Shown here piece after piece: positions 9,516 to 19,408 of a stretch of DNA of 64,000 nt. Position 1 is the first letter of the stretch; each line of letters opens with the position of its first letter. The notes beneath the pieces are model-generated. The model did no database searches, was not told the origin of the DNA, and saw only the letters and a program-made list of their open reading frames with translations. Origin of the DNA: Pseudomonas sp. PICF141 (GTDB taxonomy: Bacteria > Pseudomonadota > Gammaproteobacteria > Pseudomonadales > Pseudomonadaceae). Made by a program: the position numbers and the translations under genes. The stretch is taken from NCBI RefSeq assembly GCF_002286815.1, contig NZ_MUNM01000040.1, positions 124,001-188,000 on the forward strand. The letters run 5' to 3'.

Positions 9516-10211
9516 TTATTCTTCGCTGGTGTGCACTTTGCGGTGCAGGATCGCCTGGAATTCATCGGCGAAGGTGTAGTAACGGCCCAGCAGGGTTTCG
9601 CTGCGAGCAGCAAAACGGTTGTAGGCAATTACAGCCGGGATGGCGGCGAACAGACCGATCGCGGTAGCGATCAGTGCTTCGGCGATACCCGGGGCCACAG
9701 TGGCCAGGGTCGCTTGCTGGGCGGTGGCCAGGCCACGGAAGGAGTTCATGATGCCCCAGACCGTACCGAACAGACCGATGTACGGGCTGACGGAACCGAC
9801 GGTGGCGAGAAACGGCAGGCTCTGCTCGAGTTTTTCTTCCTCGCGGGAGATGGCCACGCGCATGGCACGGGCTACGCCTTCCATGACCGCTTCCGGATCA
9901 ACGCCTGACTGCTGACGCAGACGGGAGAATTCCTTGAAACCGGCGCGGAAGATTTGCTCCACGCCCGAATCCGGATCAGGGTTACTGCCGGCCTGACGGT
10001 AGAGTTTGGACAGGTCGATACCGGACCAGAAGCGCTCTTCAAAGCTCTCCAGGGCGCGTCGACCGGCGCGCAGCAAGTTGCTGCGCTGAAAGATCATGAT
10101 CCATGAGGTCACCGATGCGGCTACCAGGGTCAGCATTACCAGTTGCACCACGATACTGGCATTGCTGACCAGGCTCCACATGGAGGAATGGTCGACGACG
10201 TTAGCTTCCAC
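9516..10211 (-). CDS. tolQ: Tol-Pal system protein TolQ
   Basis: TolQ belongs to the MotA/TolQ/ExbB proton channel family and forms the stator-like pentamer around TolR. Three membrane helices are visible: residues about 15-37, 135-160 and 170-195. The conserved [14 protein letters not shown] and [21 protein letters not shown] motifs are present. At 231 residues it is full length. Its start overlaps the end of ybgC by 11 bases, so the two are translationally coupled. Confidence 0.97.
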   Translation of the reverse strand: MEANVVDHSSMWSLVSNASIVVQLVMLTLVAASVTSWIMIFQRSNLLRAGRRALESFEERFWSGIDLSKLYRQAGSNPDPDSGVEQIFRAGFKEFSRLRQQSGVDPEAVMEGVARAMRVAISREEEKLEQSLPFLATVGSVSPYIGLFGTVWGIMNSFRGLATAQQATLATVAPGIAEALIATAIGLFAAIPAVIAYNRFAARSETLLGRYYTFADEFQAILHRKVHTSEE

Positions 10212-10668
10212 GCTTTATCTCCTGCTTTGAGTGTGTACCCGCGCCGCTCACGTCGGCAAAGGCCGCACGTAGAGCTTCGGGAATGGCCCGGGGTTTTAAA
10301 CTGTTGGTGCGCACACAGGCCACCAGAAACTGCCCTTCGCAGAGCAGCACATTATCCGTAGCTCGCCTGACCTGCTGTTTGAAGCGCAGGCTGACCCGGT
10401 TCAATTCAATTACTTCAGCGCTTACCAGCAGTTCGTCGTCCAGTCGCGCCGGCGCGTGGTAACGCGCTTCGCTGGAATGCACGACGAACAACAGGTCCTC
10501 CCCTGCCAGCGCCGACTGGGCAAAGCCCAGCTCCCGGAGCCGCTCGGTTCGAGCCCGTTCCATAAACTTGAGGTAATTGACGTAATACACGATGCCGCCC
10601 GCATCGGTGTCCTCGTAATAAACGCGACAACGATGTGCGAACGGCTCAAGCCCGTTTTGCGCGCGCAT
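10201..10668 (-). CDS. ybgC: Tol-Pal associated acyl-CoA thioesterase
   Basis: YbgC is a hot-dog fold acyl-CoA thioesterase, first gene of the tol-pal operon in many proteobacteria and linked to phospholipid metabolism at the inner membrane. The family signature [20 protein letters not shown], with the catalytic aspartate, lies near residues 16-35, followed by [10 protein letters not shown]. The length is 155 residues. A 127-base gap separates it from ruvB and should hold the operon promoter, although ruvB reads in the same direction and read-through is possible. Confidence 0.95.
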   Translation of the reverse strand: MRAQNGLEPFAHRCRVYYEDTDAGGIVYYVNYLKFMERARTERLRELGFAQSALAGEDLLFVVHSSEARYHAPARLDDELLVSAEVIELNRVSLRFKQQVRRATDNVLLCEGQFLVACVRTNSLKPRAIPEALRAAFADVSGAGTHSKQEIKRGS

Positions 10669-10795
10669 ACTCTAGTGCTTACTCCTCAGGTTGCCAATCC
10701 GGCCAGGCAACTGTTTTTCATTGATTCGCGGCTTTGCGGCGAAAGTACGGTCCTGGGACAGCACAAACCCCGAATAAATCAGCACGCAAAGGTTA

Positions 10796-11857
10796 CTAAT
10801 CGTCCACGGCATCGAGGAACTCGTCTACCACAGGCATCTCGCCTAATCGTGACGGGATGTTTAAGCCGAAATGCAGGTATGCATGTCGAGTGACCACTCG
10901 CCCCCGCGGAGTGCGCATGATGTAGCCCTGCTGGATCAAATATGGCTCCAGCACATCTTCAATAGTGTGTCGCTCTTCGCTGATCGCCGCCGCCAGACTG
11001 TCGACCCCCACCGGTCCACCGTCGAACTTCTCGATCATGGTCAACAGCAGGCGTCGATCCTGATGGTCGAAGCCACGCTCGTCGACATCCAGCAGATTCA
11101 GCGCCAGGTCGGCGATCGGCTTGGTGATGTGGCCTTTGGCGCGAACCTCGGCGAAATCCCTCACTCGGCGCAGCAAGCGGTTGGCGATCCGCGGCGTGCC
11201 ACGGGCGCGGCGGGCGATTTCGAAGGCGCCCTCCGGGTCCAGCGGCAACCCGAGAATGTTCGCCGAACGGCCGACAATCGTTGCCAGGTCGGCGGTGCTG
11301 TAGAACTCCAGACGCTGGACGATCCCGAAGCGGTCGCGCAACGGGTTGGTCAGCATGCCGGCCCGGGTGGTTGCGCCGACCAGGGTGAACGGCGGCAGAT
11401 CGAGTTTGATCGAGCGCGCGGCCGGCCCTTCGCCGATCATGATGTCGAGCTGGAAATCTTCCATCGCCGGGTACAGCACCTCTTCGACGATCGGCGACAA
11501 CCGGTGGATCTCGTCAATGAACAGCACGTCATGGGGTTCAAGGTTGGTCAGCAACGCCGCCAAATCACCCGGACGCTCAAGGACCGGCCCCGAGGTGCTT
11601 TTGATCGACACACCCATTTCCTGGGCAATGATGTTGGCCAGGGTGGTTTTACCCAGCCCCGGCGGGCCGAAAATGAGTGTGTGATCCAGGGATTCGTTGC
11701 GCCCACGCGCGGCCTGGATGAACAACTCCATTTGCTCGCGAACGGTCGGCTGGCCAATGTACTCGGCCAGGCTGACGGGACGAATTGCCCGGTCCTGGAC
11801 TTCCTCACGCTCACGAGGGCCACCCGTGGCGGCGATCAGACGATCAGCTTCAATCAC
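10796..11857 (-). CDS. ruvB: Holliday junction branch migration ATPase RuvB
   Basis: RuvB is the hexameric AAA+ motor that drives branch migration on RuvA-bound Holliday junctions. The Walker A motif GPPGLGKTT is at residues 64-72, Walker B is [10 protein letters not shown], sensor 1 is in GATTRAGML, and the C-terminal winged-helix domain contains TPRGRV. It has 353 residues. It starts immediately after the ruvA stop codon with no spacer, which indicates coupled translation. Confidence 0.98.
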   Translation of the reverse strand: MIEADRLIAATGGPREREEVQDRAIRPVSLAEYIGQPTVREQMELFIQAARGRNESLDHTLIFGPPGLGKTTLANIIAQEMGVSIKSTSGPVLERPGDLAALLTNLEPHDVLFIDEIHRLSPIVEEVLYPAMEDFQLDIMIGEGPAARSIKLDLPPFTLVGATTRAGMLTNPLRDRFGIVQRLEFYSTADLATIVGRSANILGLPLDPEGAFEIARRARGTPRIANRLLRRVRDFAEVRAKGHITKPIADLALNLLDVDERGFDHQDRRLLLTMIEKFDGGPVGVDSLAAAISEERHTIEDVLEPYLIQQGYIMRTPRGRVVTRHAYLHFGLNIPSRLGEMPVVDEFLDAVDD

Positions 11858-12472
11858 TTAGATCATTCCCTTAAGGGCACGACGAATCATGTCTTCACTG
11901 CTCAAACCCTTCTCCTTGATCGCAGAAATCGCCTTGCTGGCTTCCTGCGGCTTGTAGCCCAGGGAAATCAGCGCGCTGACCGCGTCATTTTCAGCGCTGG
12001 CAACTGGAGGCGCATCTGGCCCGCCCGGCTGGTTTGGCACCAACGCGAACATCGCCGGCACGGTTTCCCACGCCTTGAAGCGATCCTTGAGTTCCACCAA
12101 CAAACGCTCGGCCGTCTTCTTGCCCACGCCTGGCACCTTGGTCAGCGCCGAAGTGTCCTGGGACTGCACGCAGCGAACCAGTTCATCGACCTCAAGGCTC
12201 GACATCAAGGCCAGCGCCAGTTTGGGCCCCACACCATTGAGACGGATCAGCTCGCGAAAAAAGTCTCGCTCGCGCTTGCCAAAGAAGCCATAGAGTAACT
12301 GCGCGTCTTCGCGTACGACCAAATGGGTATGCAAGGTCAGCGGTTCACCGACCGACGGCAAGCGATAAAGCGTGGTCATGGGCACTTCCAGCTCATAGCC
12401 CAGACCGTTTACATCCAGAATCAGGTGCGGCGGCTGTTTCTCAGCCAAAGTGCCGCGCAAGCGTCCAATCAC
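11858..12472 (-). CDS. ruvA: Holliday junction DNA helicase subunit RuvA
   Basis: RuvA forms tetramers that clamp the four-way junction and load RuvB. The N-terminal OB fold begins with MIGRLRGTL, two helix-hairpin-helix motifs are visible ([14 protein letters not shown] and [16 protein letters not shown]), and the flexible linker leads to the C-terminal RuvB-binding domain (residues about 155-204, [14 protein letters not shown]). It has 204 residues and lies between ruvC and ruvB. Confidence 0.98.
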   Translation of the reverse strand: MIGRLRGTLAEKQPPHLILDVNGLGYELEVPMTTLYRLPSVGEPLTLHTHLVVREDAQLLYGFFGKRERDFFRELIRLNGVGPKLALALMSSLEVDELVRCVQSQDTSALTKVPGVGKKTAERLLVELKDRFKAWETVPAMFALVPNQPGGPDAPPVASAENDAVSALISLGYKPQEASKAISAIKEKGLSSEDMIRRALKGMI

Positions 12473-12586
12473 GTTTCAGATCCTTGAGCCTTGGCCAGAT
12501 CAGTGCTGGCGACTGACAGAACAAAGGCTTTACGCCGACAACACAGGCGCAAACCCTCATTCCATAAAAAATGATTGCTGATGCTA

Positions 12587-13111
12587 TCAGAGACGCAGGC
12601 GCCCGCCACGACTGCGTGCTGTGCCCAGACCATGAGGCAACAGGCTGGACCGTGTATGAGCATGGCAAATTGCGATGGCCAGGGCATCCGAGGCATCGAT
12701 TTGCGGCTTGCTGGTCAATTTGAGCATGTGCATGACCATCATCTGCACCTGCTCTTTATTCGCCGCGCCGGTGCCGGTCACCGCCTGTTTGACTTGGGTC
12801 GCAGTGTATTCGGCGATTTCCAGGCTTTCCTCGGCACCGGCCACGATGGCAGCACCGCGGGCCTGACCGAGCTTGAGGGCGGAGTCGGCATTGCGGGCCA
12901 TGAAGACTTTTTCGATGCCCATGGTCACCGGGCCGTAGGCCTGGATCACTTCACGCACGCTCCGATAGACGATTTGCAGGCGTTCATGCAGCTCGCCGGA
13001 GCCCGTTCGAATGCACCCCGACGCCACGTACACGCAGCCACGCCCGGTGTCACGTACCACGCCATAACCGGTGATACGCGAACCGGGGTCGATACCAAGA
13101 ATTAAAGTCAT
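12587..13111 (-). CDS. ruvC: Crossover junction endodeoxyribonuclease RuvC
   Basis: RuvC is the dimeric RNase-H-fold nuclease that resolves Holliday junctions. The first catalytic aspartate is in [14 protein letters not shown] near residue 8, a catalytic glutamate is in GIEKVFMA, and the last acidic pair is in [14 protein letters not shown]. It has 174 residues. It is the first gene of ruvC-ruvA-ruvB; the 114-base gap before ruvA is longer than in compact operons but shows no terminator. Confidence 0.97.
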   Translation of the reverse strand: MTLILGIDPGSRITGYGVVRDTGRGCVYVASGCIRTGSGELHERLQIVYRSVREVIQAYGPVTMGIEKVFMARNADSALKLGQARGAAIVAGAEESLEIAEYTATQVKQAVTGTGAANKEQVQMMVMHMLKLTSKPQIDASDALAIAICHAHTRSSLLPHGLGTARSRGGRLRL

Positions 13112-13162
13112 AACGCCTGCAGGCTTAGTAAAAGCACGATATTCAATACAGCGAATAACAAA

Positions 13163-13252
13163 TGTGGGAGCTGGCTTGCCTGCGATGGCGTAGGCACATC
13201 AGACAATGATGTAGCCTGACACGCCGCCATCGCAGGCAAGCCAGCTCCCACA
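13163..13252. repeat. REP inverted pair
   Basis: TGTGGGAGCTGGCTTGCCTGCGATGG and its inverse CCATCGCAGGCAAGCCAGCTCCCACA flank a spacer of about 38 bases. It separates ruvC from yebC. Confidence 0.9.
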
Positions 13253-13269
13253 CTGGATCTTAGTCGCCC

Positions 13270-14016
13270 TTAACCGAGCTGTGCGGCGACCGACTCTGGA
13301 ATGTCCGCGTTGGAATACACGTTTTGCACGTCATCCAGGTCTTCGAGCATGTCGATCAGCTTCAGAATCTTCTCCGCGCCTTCCAGGTCCAGTTCGGCAC
13401 TGGTGGTCGGCAGCATGACGATTTCCGCGTCATCACCCTTGAAGCCGGCAGCCTCCAAAGCGTTGCGCACGGAATAAAAGCCGGCGAACGAAGTGAACAC
13501 GTCGATTGAACCGTCTTCGTGAGTCACCACATCATCGGCGTCAGCCTCCATGGCCGCTTCCATCAGCGCATCTTCGTCCACGCCCGGCGCGAAGGAAATC
13601 TGCCCCTTGCGTTCGAACAGATAGGCCACCGAACCGTCAGTGCCAAGGTTGCCGCCGCACTTGCTGAACGCATGGCGAACGGCGGCGGCTGTACGGTTAC
13701 GGTTATCGGTCATGCATTCGACCATCACCGCCACACCGCCCGGGCCGTAACCTTCGTAGGTCAGCTCGACCATGTCGTCGGTATCGGCGGCGCCAGCGCC
13801 GCGAGCCACTGCGCGGTCGATGATGTCGCGACTCATGTTCGCACCCAGCGCTTTATCCAGCGCCAGGCGCAAACGCGGGTTGGAGCCCGGATCACCGCCG
13901 CCCTGACGAGCAGCAACCGTCAGTTCACGAATCCACTTGGTGAAAATCTTGCCCTTCTTGGCATCCTGACGTTCTTTGCGGTGCTTGATGTTCGCCCACT
14001 TGGAATGACCTGCCAT
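13270..14016 (-). CDS. yebC: YebC/PmpR family DNA-binding regulator
   Basis: This is a TACO1/YebC family protein. Members bind DNA as regulators (PmpR of P. aeruginosa represses the pqsR quorum-sensing gene) or help ribosomes through proline stretches. The family start [14 protein letters not shown] is seen, followed by the conserved [10 protein letters not shown] and the [12 protein letters not shown] motif. I set the start at MAGHSKW, 20 codons inside the open frame, which gives 248 residues, the usual length. The context between aspS and ruvC is conserved in Pseudomonas. Confidence 0.95.
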   Translation of the reverse strand: MAGHSKWANIKHRKERQDAKKGKIFTKWIRELTVAARQGGGDPGSNPRLRLALDKALGANMSRDIIDRAVARGAGAADTDDMVELTYEGYGPGGVAVMVECMTDNRNRTAAAVRHAFSKCGGNLGTDGSVAYLFERKGQISFAPGVDEDALMEAAMEADADDVVTHEDGSIDVFTSFAGFYSVRNALEAAGFKGDDAEIVMLPTTSAELDLEGAEKILKLIDMLEDLDDVQNVYSNADIPESVAAQLG

Positions 14017-14100
14017 AACTCGCTCCGAATTATCTTTGAAACATTGCCCGCCACGCCATAATGCGCCAGCCAGCAAAAAAAAATCTCGACCTTCCTATAT

Positions 14101-14131
14101 AGAAAGGGCGCATCCGAAAATGCGCCCTTCT
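14101..14131 (-). terminator. Terminator of aspS
   Basis: On the minus strand the stem AAGGGCGCAT-TTTCGG-ATGCGCCCTT is followed by TCT. It begins a few bases after the aspS stop codon. The T run is short, so strength is uncertain. Confidence 0.65.
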
Positions 14132-14139
14132 GGTCAGCC

Positions 14140-15915
14140 TTACTCAGCTTTAGGCGTTTCGCGCAGACGAATGTGCAGTTCGCGCAGTGCCTTGGCATCC
14201 ACCTGACCCGGTGCCTGAGTCATGACATCCGCCGCACTCTGGGTTTTCGGGAAGGCGATCACTTCACGGATCGACTGGGCGCCGGTCATCAGCATCACCA
14301 GACGGTCCAGACCGAAGGCCAGGCCACCGTGCGGCGGTGCACCGTACTTCAGCGCATCGAGCAGGAAGCCGAATTTCTCTTCCTGTTCCGCTTCGTCGAT
14401 ACCCAGCAGACGGAATACCGACTGCTGCATTTCCTTGCGGTGGATACGGATCGAACCGCCACCCAGCTCGGTGCCGTTGAGCACCATGTCGTAGGCACGG
14501 GACAGAGCCTTGGCAGGATTGGCTTCGAGTTCTTGCGGGGTGCACTTCGGTGCGGTGAACGGGTGGTGCAACGCGCTGAAGCTGCCGTCGTCGTTCTCTT
14601 CGAACATCGGGAAGTCAACGACCCACATTGGCGCCCACTTGCAGGTCAGCAGCTCCAGGTCGTGGCCGAGCTTGATCCGCAGAGCCCCCAGGGCTTCGCT
14701 GACAATCTTCGATTTATCAGCGCCGAAGAACACGATATCGCCATCGACCGCACCGACGCGATCGAGGATCACGTTCAGGTTGGCCTCAGGGATGTTCTTG
14801 ACGATTGGCGATTGCAGACCTTCAACGCCTTTGGCGCGCTCGTTGACCTTAATGTACGCCAGGCCCTTGGCACCGTAGATGCCGACGAACTTGGTGTAAT
14901 CGTCGATCTTGCTGCGCGGCATGCTTGCCGCGCCTGGAACGCGCAGAGCGGCAACGCGGCATTTCGGGTCATTGGCCGGGCCGCTGAACACCTTGAAGTC
15001 GACTTCTTTCAGCTGGTCGGCAACGTCCACCAGTTCCAGCGGGTTACGCAGGTCCGGCTTGTCGGAACCATAACGACGCATGGCCTCTTCGAAGGTCATG
15101 TGCGGGAAATCGCCGAACTCCAGACCCAGCACTTCCTTGAACAGGGTGCGGACCATGCCTTCGGTGATGCCCATGATGTCTTTTTCATCGAGGAAGCTGG
15201 TTTCGATGTCGATCTGGGTAAATTCAGGCTGGCGGTCGGCACGCAGGTCTTCGTCGCGGAAGCACTTGGCGATCTGGTAGTAACGGTCGAAGCCGGCGAC
15301 CATCAGCAGCTGCTTGAACAGCTGTGGCGATTGCGGCAAGGCGAAGAAGCTACCTGCGTGCGTACGGCTCGGCACCAGGTAGTCGCGAGCGCCTTCTGGC
15401 GTGGCGCGGGTCAGGATCGGTGTCTCGACGTCGAGGAAGCCGTTCTCGTCCAGGTAGCGACGGATGCTGGTGGTCATGCGCGAGCGTAGACGCAGCTTCT
15501 CGAGCATTTCCGGGCGACGCAGGTCAAGGAAGCGATAGCGCAGGCGAGTTTCTTCACCAACATCGGAGAACTCGTTGAGCGGGAACGGCGGGGTTTCCGA
15601 TTCGTTCAGCACTTCCAGTTCGTAGCCGAGAACCTCGATCATGCCCGACGCCATGTTGGCGTTGGTGGCACCGGCCGGACGCAGGCGGACTTTGCCGGTG
15701 ATCTTCACGACGAACTCGCTGCGCACGCGATCGGCGGCGGCGAAGGATTCAGCGCGGTCCGGGTCGAACACCACCTGGGCCAGACCGTCACGATCACGGA
15801 TATCGAGGAAAATCACCCCACCGTGGTCACGACGACGGTGGACCCATCCGCAAAGGGTAATTTCCTGGCCTTCCAGGCTTTCGTTCAGTTGGCCGCAATA
15901 ATGGCTGCGCATCAT
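14140..15915 (-). CDS. aspS: Aspartyl-tRNA synthetase, likely non-discriminating Asp/Asn type
   Basis: AspRS charges tRNA-Asp with aspartate. The N-terminal OB anticodon-binding domain ([12 protein letters not shown]) is followed by class II motif 1, motif 2 ([18 protein letters not shown]), the bacterial GAD insertion domain and motif 3 ([12 protein letters not shown]). With 591 residues it has the size of P. aeruginosa AspRS. A histidine at about residue 31 matches the residue I recall as linked to relaxed, non-discriminating recognition of tRNA-Asn in Pseudomonas. That specificity is inferred from the family, not shown here. An adjacent second ATG could also be the start. Confidence 0.97.
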   Translation of the reverse strand: MMRSHYCGQLNESLEGQEITLCGWVHRRRDHGGVIFLDIRDRDGLAQVVFDPDRAESFAAADRVRSEFVVKITGKVRLRPAGATNANMASGMIEVLGYELEVLNESETPPFPLNEFSDVGEETRLRYRFLDLRRPEMLEKLRLRSRMTTSIRRYLDENGFLDVETPILTRATPEGARDYLVPSRTHAGSFFALPQSPQLFKQLLMVAGFDRYYQIAKCFRDEDLRADRQPEFTQIDIETSFLDEKDIMGITEGMVRTLFKEVLGLEFGDFPHMTFEEAMRRYGSDKPDLRNPLELVDVADQLKEVDFKVFSGPANDPKCRVAALRVPGAASMPRSKIDDYTKFVGIYGAKGLAYIKVNERAKGVEGLQSPIVKNIPEANLNVILDRVGAVDGDIVFFGADKSKIVSEALGALRIKLGHDLELLTCKWAPMWVVDFPMFEENDDGSFSALHHPFTAPKCTPQELEANPAKALSRAYDMVLNGTELGGGSIRIHRKEMQQSVFRLLGIDEAEQEEKFGFLLDALKYGAPPHGGLAFGLDRLVMLMTGAQSIREVIAFPKTQSAADVMTQAPGQVDAKALRELHIRLRETPKAE

Positions 15916-16034
15916 GGTAGTGGTTTCGCTTCTCGTAATTCGAAATTCGGTTGGAGGTCTTGCCGCCCTACACCTGAATAAGGTGCCAGATGATGCAAGA
16001 GCTCGCGCGTGTCGTTCAGCCGGGGCGCTAGACC

Positions 16035-16256
16035 CTAGTCAGCTTTGTCGCCACCGGCCAGGTTTTTCTTGGAACCGGTCTTGAAGTCGGTTTCGTACCA
16101 GCCGGTACCGCTGAGGCGGAAGCCCGGCATGGACAGCATCTTTTTAAGCTCTGGCGCCTGGCAGGCAGGGCAGTCGACCAGCGGTGCCGCGCTGATCTTT
16201 TGAATGGCTTCCAACTGATGACCACAGGAAGCACATTGATAGTCGTACATCGGCAT
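16035..16256 (-). CDS. FmdB-type zinc ribbon protein
   Basis: A 73-residue protein of the FmdB/CxxC_CxxC_SSSS family. The start [12 protein letters not shown] and the second pair CPAC form a four-cysteine zinc ribbon. The C-terminal part is hydrophilic and ends [12 protein letters not shown]. The function is not established; FmdB was named as a putative regulator in methylotrophs. The open frame extends 38 codons upstream, but the conserved MPxYDY start is clearly the true one. It lies just before aspS in the same direction, as in other pseudomonads. Confidence 0.85.
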   Translation of the reverse strand: MPMYDYQCASCGHQLEAIQKISAAPLVDCPACQAPELKKMLSMPGFRLSGTGWYETDFKTGSKKNLAGGDKAD

Positions 16257-16392
16257 GGGGGTTGTCTCGGCGATCAGATTGCTACCGCGCATGCTGGGCT
16301 TTGCGGCAAAGGGCGGGATTATATCCATTAAATGCAGCCTGTGCAGCCGTAAGACTGCACAGACCGACACTCGACCTGATCAACCACCACCG

Positions 16393-16752
16393 TTAAGCCA
16401 TGACCAGGCAACTTCCTTCCTTCAGGCTGTGCACGACGCAGACAACCCGCACCAGCCCGGTGAAATTCTTCACCCCGCCGTGACGCAGATGCACTTCGCG
16501 ATCCACGTGGGACAACAGCGCACTGACCGAGCAGCAATTGACCTTGGCCATATCACCCAAAATATCCCAATAAACCTGCTCCAGCCGCAAACAGGTCGCA
16601 AAGCCATTCAAGCGCACGGACCGGGATAATGGCTGGGCCAGGCCCATATTGAATTCATTGACCAATGAATCAATCTTTCCCTCCTTGAGCGGACCGCCCC
16701 TCCCTTCGCATCGCCTGTCTTGATCAACCATAACTTGACACTCCTTTGCCAT
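16393..16752 (-). CDS. Ribbon-helix-helix domain protein
   Basis: A 119-residue protein with a ribbon-helix-helix core, probably DNA-binding. The segment SRSVRLNGFATCLRLEQVYW near residue 43 and onward resembles the RHH_4 family, in which a short beta strand is followed by two helices. No partner toxin gene is adjacent, so it does not look like an antitoxin. The first 35 residues are not conserved-looking, and an internal ATG could be the real start. Function unknown. Confidence 0.6.
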   Translation of the reverse strand: MAKECQVMVDQDRRCEGRGGPLKEGKIDSLVNEFNMGLAQPLSRSVRLNGFATCLRLEQVYWDILGDMAKVNCCSVSALLSHVDREVHLRHGGVKNFTGLVRVVCVVHSLKEGSCLVMA

Positions 16753-17195
16753 CCTTGCTGCTTATAAGAGTCATATTCCGTTTTCTTATAAAAGCGCAGG
16801 CGCACAGGGATAATCCAGATGACTTTTTGACCATCGCCGTAGGATAAGCCAACAACGGAGGGCAGATGATGGAGCTCGTCCTAGGCCGGACGATTTCCTA
16901 CGAAAACCGACGCAATCTCTTTCGGCGAAAAGGCAAAAAGACGCCAGAAACACAGCAGACAAATATGACTCAGCATGGGTCATCCACACGGTGGCCACCG
17001 GGAGTACCGCTGGACTGCCTGATTTGAGTAGCTGCGGGCTTTGCTGTTAAATAGGCAGTGTGTCGCTACCGCCTATTTTCCGGGGGTTGCGCATAGGCTG
17101 ATACCGGGTACGTGTCCAACGCCTCTTATTGTTCTGAAGCGAACCGTGCTCCATCAGCTCTTCCTTGTGATCCGTCTTAACGTGAGTTAATCAAA
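16753..17195. other. Intergenic region, 443 bases, no gene recognised
   Basis: No convincing gene is seen on either strand. It should hold promoters for the ribbon-helix-helix gene (minus) and the membrane cold-shock gene (plus). The one visible element is an 8-bp inverted repeat, AAATAGGC at 17049-17056 and GCCTATTT at 17071-17078, which could be an operator or weak terminator. Confidence 0.4.
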
Positions 17196-17798
17196 ATGTT
17201 GAAAATCGTCCACCTGCTAATGGGCGCAGCAGCCTTGCTGCTGTCCTTCATCCCTAGCCTGCGATCCGAAGCGCTACCTTACCTGCAACAACCCGATGCG
17301 CTGTACCTGGCCTTTTTCGGCCTGCTCAACCTCACCCTTGCACCTGTCATCCCTTACTGGAACAAAGGCCCGCGTCATCAGTTGCAAAACCTGGTCAGCG
17401 CCTTGCTGGTTCTGGCTGTGGTATTGCAAACACTGACCTTGTTCGCCCCGATGCCTGTCATCGCCGGTCAACCTGCCGTTCTGTTCAGTCTGGTCGTTGC
17501 CCTGATCGCCGTTCTTTTGCACCTGGCTGTCAGCTTCTACAAATCCTCACCGGCCGCCGCCTCGCCAAGCTATGACATGAGCAACCGCGATACCGGCACC
17601 GTCAAGTGGTTCAATACCTCCAAAGGCTTCGGCTTTATTTCCCGTGATTCCGGCGATGATATTTTCGTGCATTTCCGGGCAATTCGCGGCGAAGGCCACC
17701 GTGTTCTGGTCGAAGGCCAGCGTGTGGAGTTCTCCGTGATGAACCGTGACAAAGGCCTGCAAGCTGAAGATGTGATTGCCGCTCTGCCGCGTCGCTGA
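17196..17798 (+). CDS. Membrane-anchored cold-shock-domain protein
   Basis: This 200-residue protein joins a hydrophobic N-terminal half to a C-terminal cold-shock domain. Four membrane segments are likely, at about residues 5-22, 35-53, 64-84 and 90-113. The cold-shock domain at about residues 130-200 has intact RNP1 (KGFGFI) and RNP2 (IFVHF) motifs and closely resembles the free cold-shock protein of this window. The RNA-binding domain would face the cytoplasm. The position near aspS and slyX is that of a P. aeruginosa gene annotated only as a probable cold-shock protein. The membrane part has no known role. A bidirectional terminator follows. Confidence 0.85.
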   Translation: MLKIVHLLMGAAALLLSFIPSLRSEALPYLQQPDALYLAFFGLLNLTLAPVIPYWNKGPRHQLQNLVSALLVLAVVLQTLTLFAPMPVIAGQPAVLFSLVVALIAVLLHLAVSFYKSSPAAASPSYDMSNRDTGTVKWFNTSKGFGFISRDSGDDIFVHFRAIRGEGHRVLVEGQRVEFSVMNRDKGLQAEDVIAALPRR

Positions 17799-17808
17799 CT
17801 CCAAAGCT

Positions 17809-17851
17809 AAAAAAAAAACCGCGAACAGCCCAGGCTGTTCGCGGTTTTTTT
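17809..17851. terminator. Bidirectional terminator between the cold-shock gene and slyX
   Basis: A 14-bp stem (AACCGCGAACAGCC and its inverse, 2-base loop) is flanked by a run of A on the left and T on the right, so it can serve both convergent genes. Confidence 0.92.
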
Positions 17852-17876
17852 ATGCCCTGCTTTCCACTCATGCCGC

Positions 17877-18083
17877 TCAGTAATGCGGTGGCGGAGCCTC
17901 TTCTTCGAAGGACTCGAACTGACCGACCATTTCCTCCTGCCGCTTGAGCAGCGCTGCCATTTGCAGTTGCAGGCGCTCAACCGCATGCTGCTGTGCCGCC
18001 AGCACATCATTCAAGGTCTGGATAGTGTCATCCTGAAACGCCAACTGGCTTTCCAGATCGTTAACGCGCTCTTCCAGGCTCAT
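17877..18083 (-). CDS. slyX: SlyX family protein
   Basis: SlyX proteins are short coiled-coil proteins of unknown function. The 68-residue sequence begins [20 protein letters not shown], forms an amphipathic heptad pattern to about residue 55 and ends in the family's proline-rich PPPHY tail. It starts two bases after the HIT gene stop codon, so the two genes are cotranscribed and coupled. Confidence 0.93.
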   Translation of the reverse strand: MSLEERVNDLESQLAFQDDTIQTLNDVLAAQQHAVERLQLQMAALLKRQEEMVGQFESFEEEAPPPHY

Positions 18084-18085
18084 GT

Positions 18086-18511
18086 TCAGCCCTCCAGAAA
18101 CGTGAAGTCATCGGTCAACACCAGACGCAGACGCTCACGAATCGTCGCGATCTGCTCTGGACTGTAGGGTTTGGCCGGCTGATTGCCCCAGACCGGGGCT
18201 GGCCAGGCGGCGTCCTCACGCTTGCGCACAATCACATGCATGTGCAACTGACTGACGACATTACCCAAGGCCGCGACGTTCAATTTATCCGCGTCGAACG
18301 AGTCCTTGAGCGTTTCCGCCAGTGCGGTGGTTTCCTGCCACAGCTGGTGTTGATCTGCGACATCTAATTGAAATATCTCGCTGATATCCTCGCGGCGGGG
18401 CACGAGGATGAACCACGGGTAGTTCGAATCATTGGACAGAAGCAACCGACAGAGCGGGAAATCGCCAATAGGCAACGTGTCTTGTTTAAGTCGTGGATCT
18501 AAAGCGAACAC
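18086..18511 (-). CDS. HIT family protein
   Basis: A 141-residue histidine triad protein, a likely nucleotide hydrolase or transferase. The active-site motif reads QLHMHVIVR, so the first histidine position of the triad is Gln, as in a common bacterial subgroup; the central catalytic histidine is kept. I chose a GTG start ([10 protein letters not shown]) with a GAGGGGAG ribosome binding site. The frame stays open 101 codons further upstream, but that extension is Cys/Arg-rich and not HIT-like. It is coupled to slyX. Confidence 0.88.
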   Translation of the reverse strand: MFALDPRLKQDTLPIGDFPLCRLLLSNDSNYPWFILVPRREDISEIFQLDVADQHQLWQETTALAETLKDSFDADKLNVAALGNVVSQLHMHVIVRKREDAAWPAPVWGNQPAKPYSPEQIATIRERLRLVLTDDFTFLEG

Positions 18512-19408
18512 AGCGCACACTCCCCTCTGGTGATCTTTTTTCAGCTTAGCGCCCCATTGGCAGAGACGGCGCACCAAGCGACAGGACGGCAGCATACCTG
18601 CGAACGCCACGCGCTTCACGACGAACTGCCACCTGCTGTGCCCTGCGGGCGCCCCGATATGAGCCATTTTGATCCAGTACGCACCATGACAGAACCAGCC
18701 ACCGAACAAAAAATGCCGAAATGACCGATAAACAACGAGCCGTTCGAATCCACGACAAAGAGACACTGGGTGAAATCGGTACAGCAATTGAAATTTTTTG
18801 CACCAAAACCGCACAACGCGTCTACGCTCAGTGCGTCAGCATCCGCTAACTACTCACTGTCGGGGTGAACCGGTAACGTTTTTGATTGTCACCCCCATCA
18901 ATTCGAGGTGGTAACCACGATGCGAAGCATGGCGTCAAGCTCAAGTAAATAGAGCTCGACGCCCCCGGTTTCATGAGGTTTTTATAGCAGCAGGCAGGCT
19001 TTGGGGAAAAAACAGCGACAGAATTCCGATTTGTGCACGCTTGTTGCATTCACCCCCGTATCGTCTATAAGCGCTCCGCTGGAAGTGGAAGCCTTAAGGC
19101 CAATAAAACAGTGGCAGGATTGCCCGATGGAGATTCAGGTGCAGGACAAGGGACTCTTTTTTACCGACGCTCAAGCCATGGAAAACAACGATGAAGTTGT
19201 CAGTCCGATTGCGTCGGAATTGTGAATTTGCGACATCTACCCAGTCATTTGCGACACACTCGTAAAGAAGCTGAAAGGTTAGATACGCAAGTATCGCCAA
19301 CATGGTCGGCGTGATATAAGTTTGCGCCGACACAAAAAGAAAGAGCCGCCCGGATAATAAAACAGGCGGGACGGCAGTACTCTTCTAAAACCAAAGGAGC
19401 AAATCACG
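18512..19408. other. Intergenic region of 897 bases upstream of oprD
   Basis: No recognised gene is present. Two tiny plus-strand frames overlap as ATGA: one of 12 codons ending at 18724, and one of 42 codons at 18721-18849 (MTDKQRAVRIHDKETLGEIG start). Another frame of 32 codons lies at 19127-19225. None resembles a known family. The 3' part should contain the oprD promoter and leader; an AAAGGAG ribosome binding site is seen just before oprD. Confidence 0.35.

Noticed and set aside
10871..12298. A 475-codon plus-strand frame opposite ruvB and ruvA
   Set aside because: It is antisense to two unmistakable genes and has no known motif.
14173..15489. A 438-codon plus-strand frame opposite aspS
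   Set aside because: Antisense shadow of a conserved essential gene.
18512..18814. An N-terminal extension of the HIT protein by 101 codons
   Set aside because: The extra residues are Cys/Arg-rich and unrelated to HIT proteins, and a GTG with a good ribosome binding site gives the usual length.
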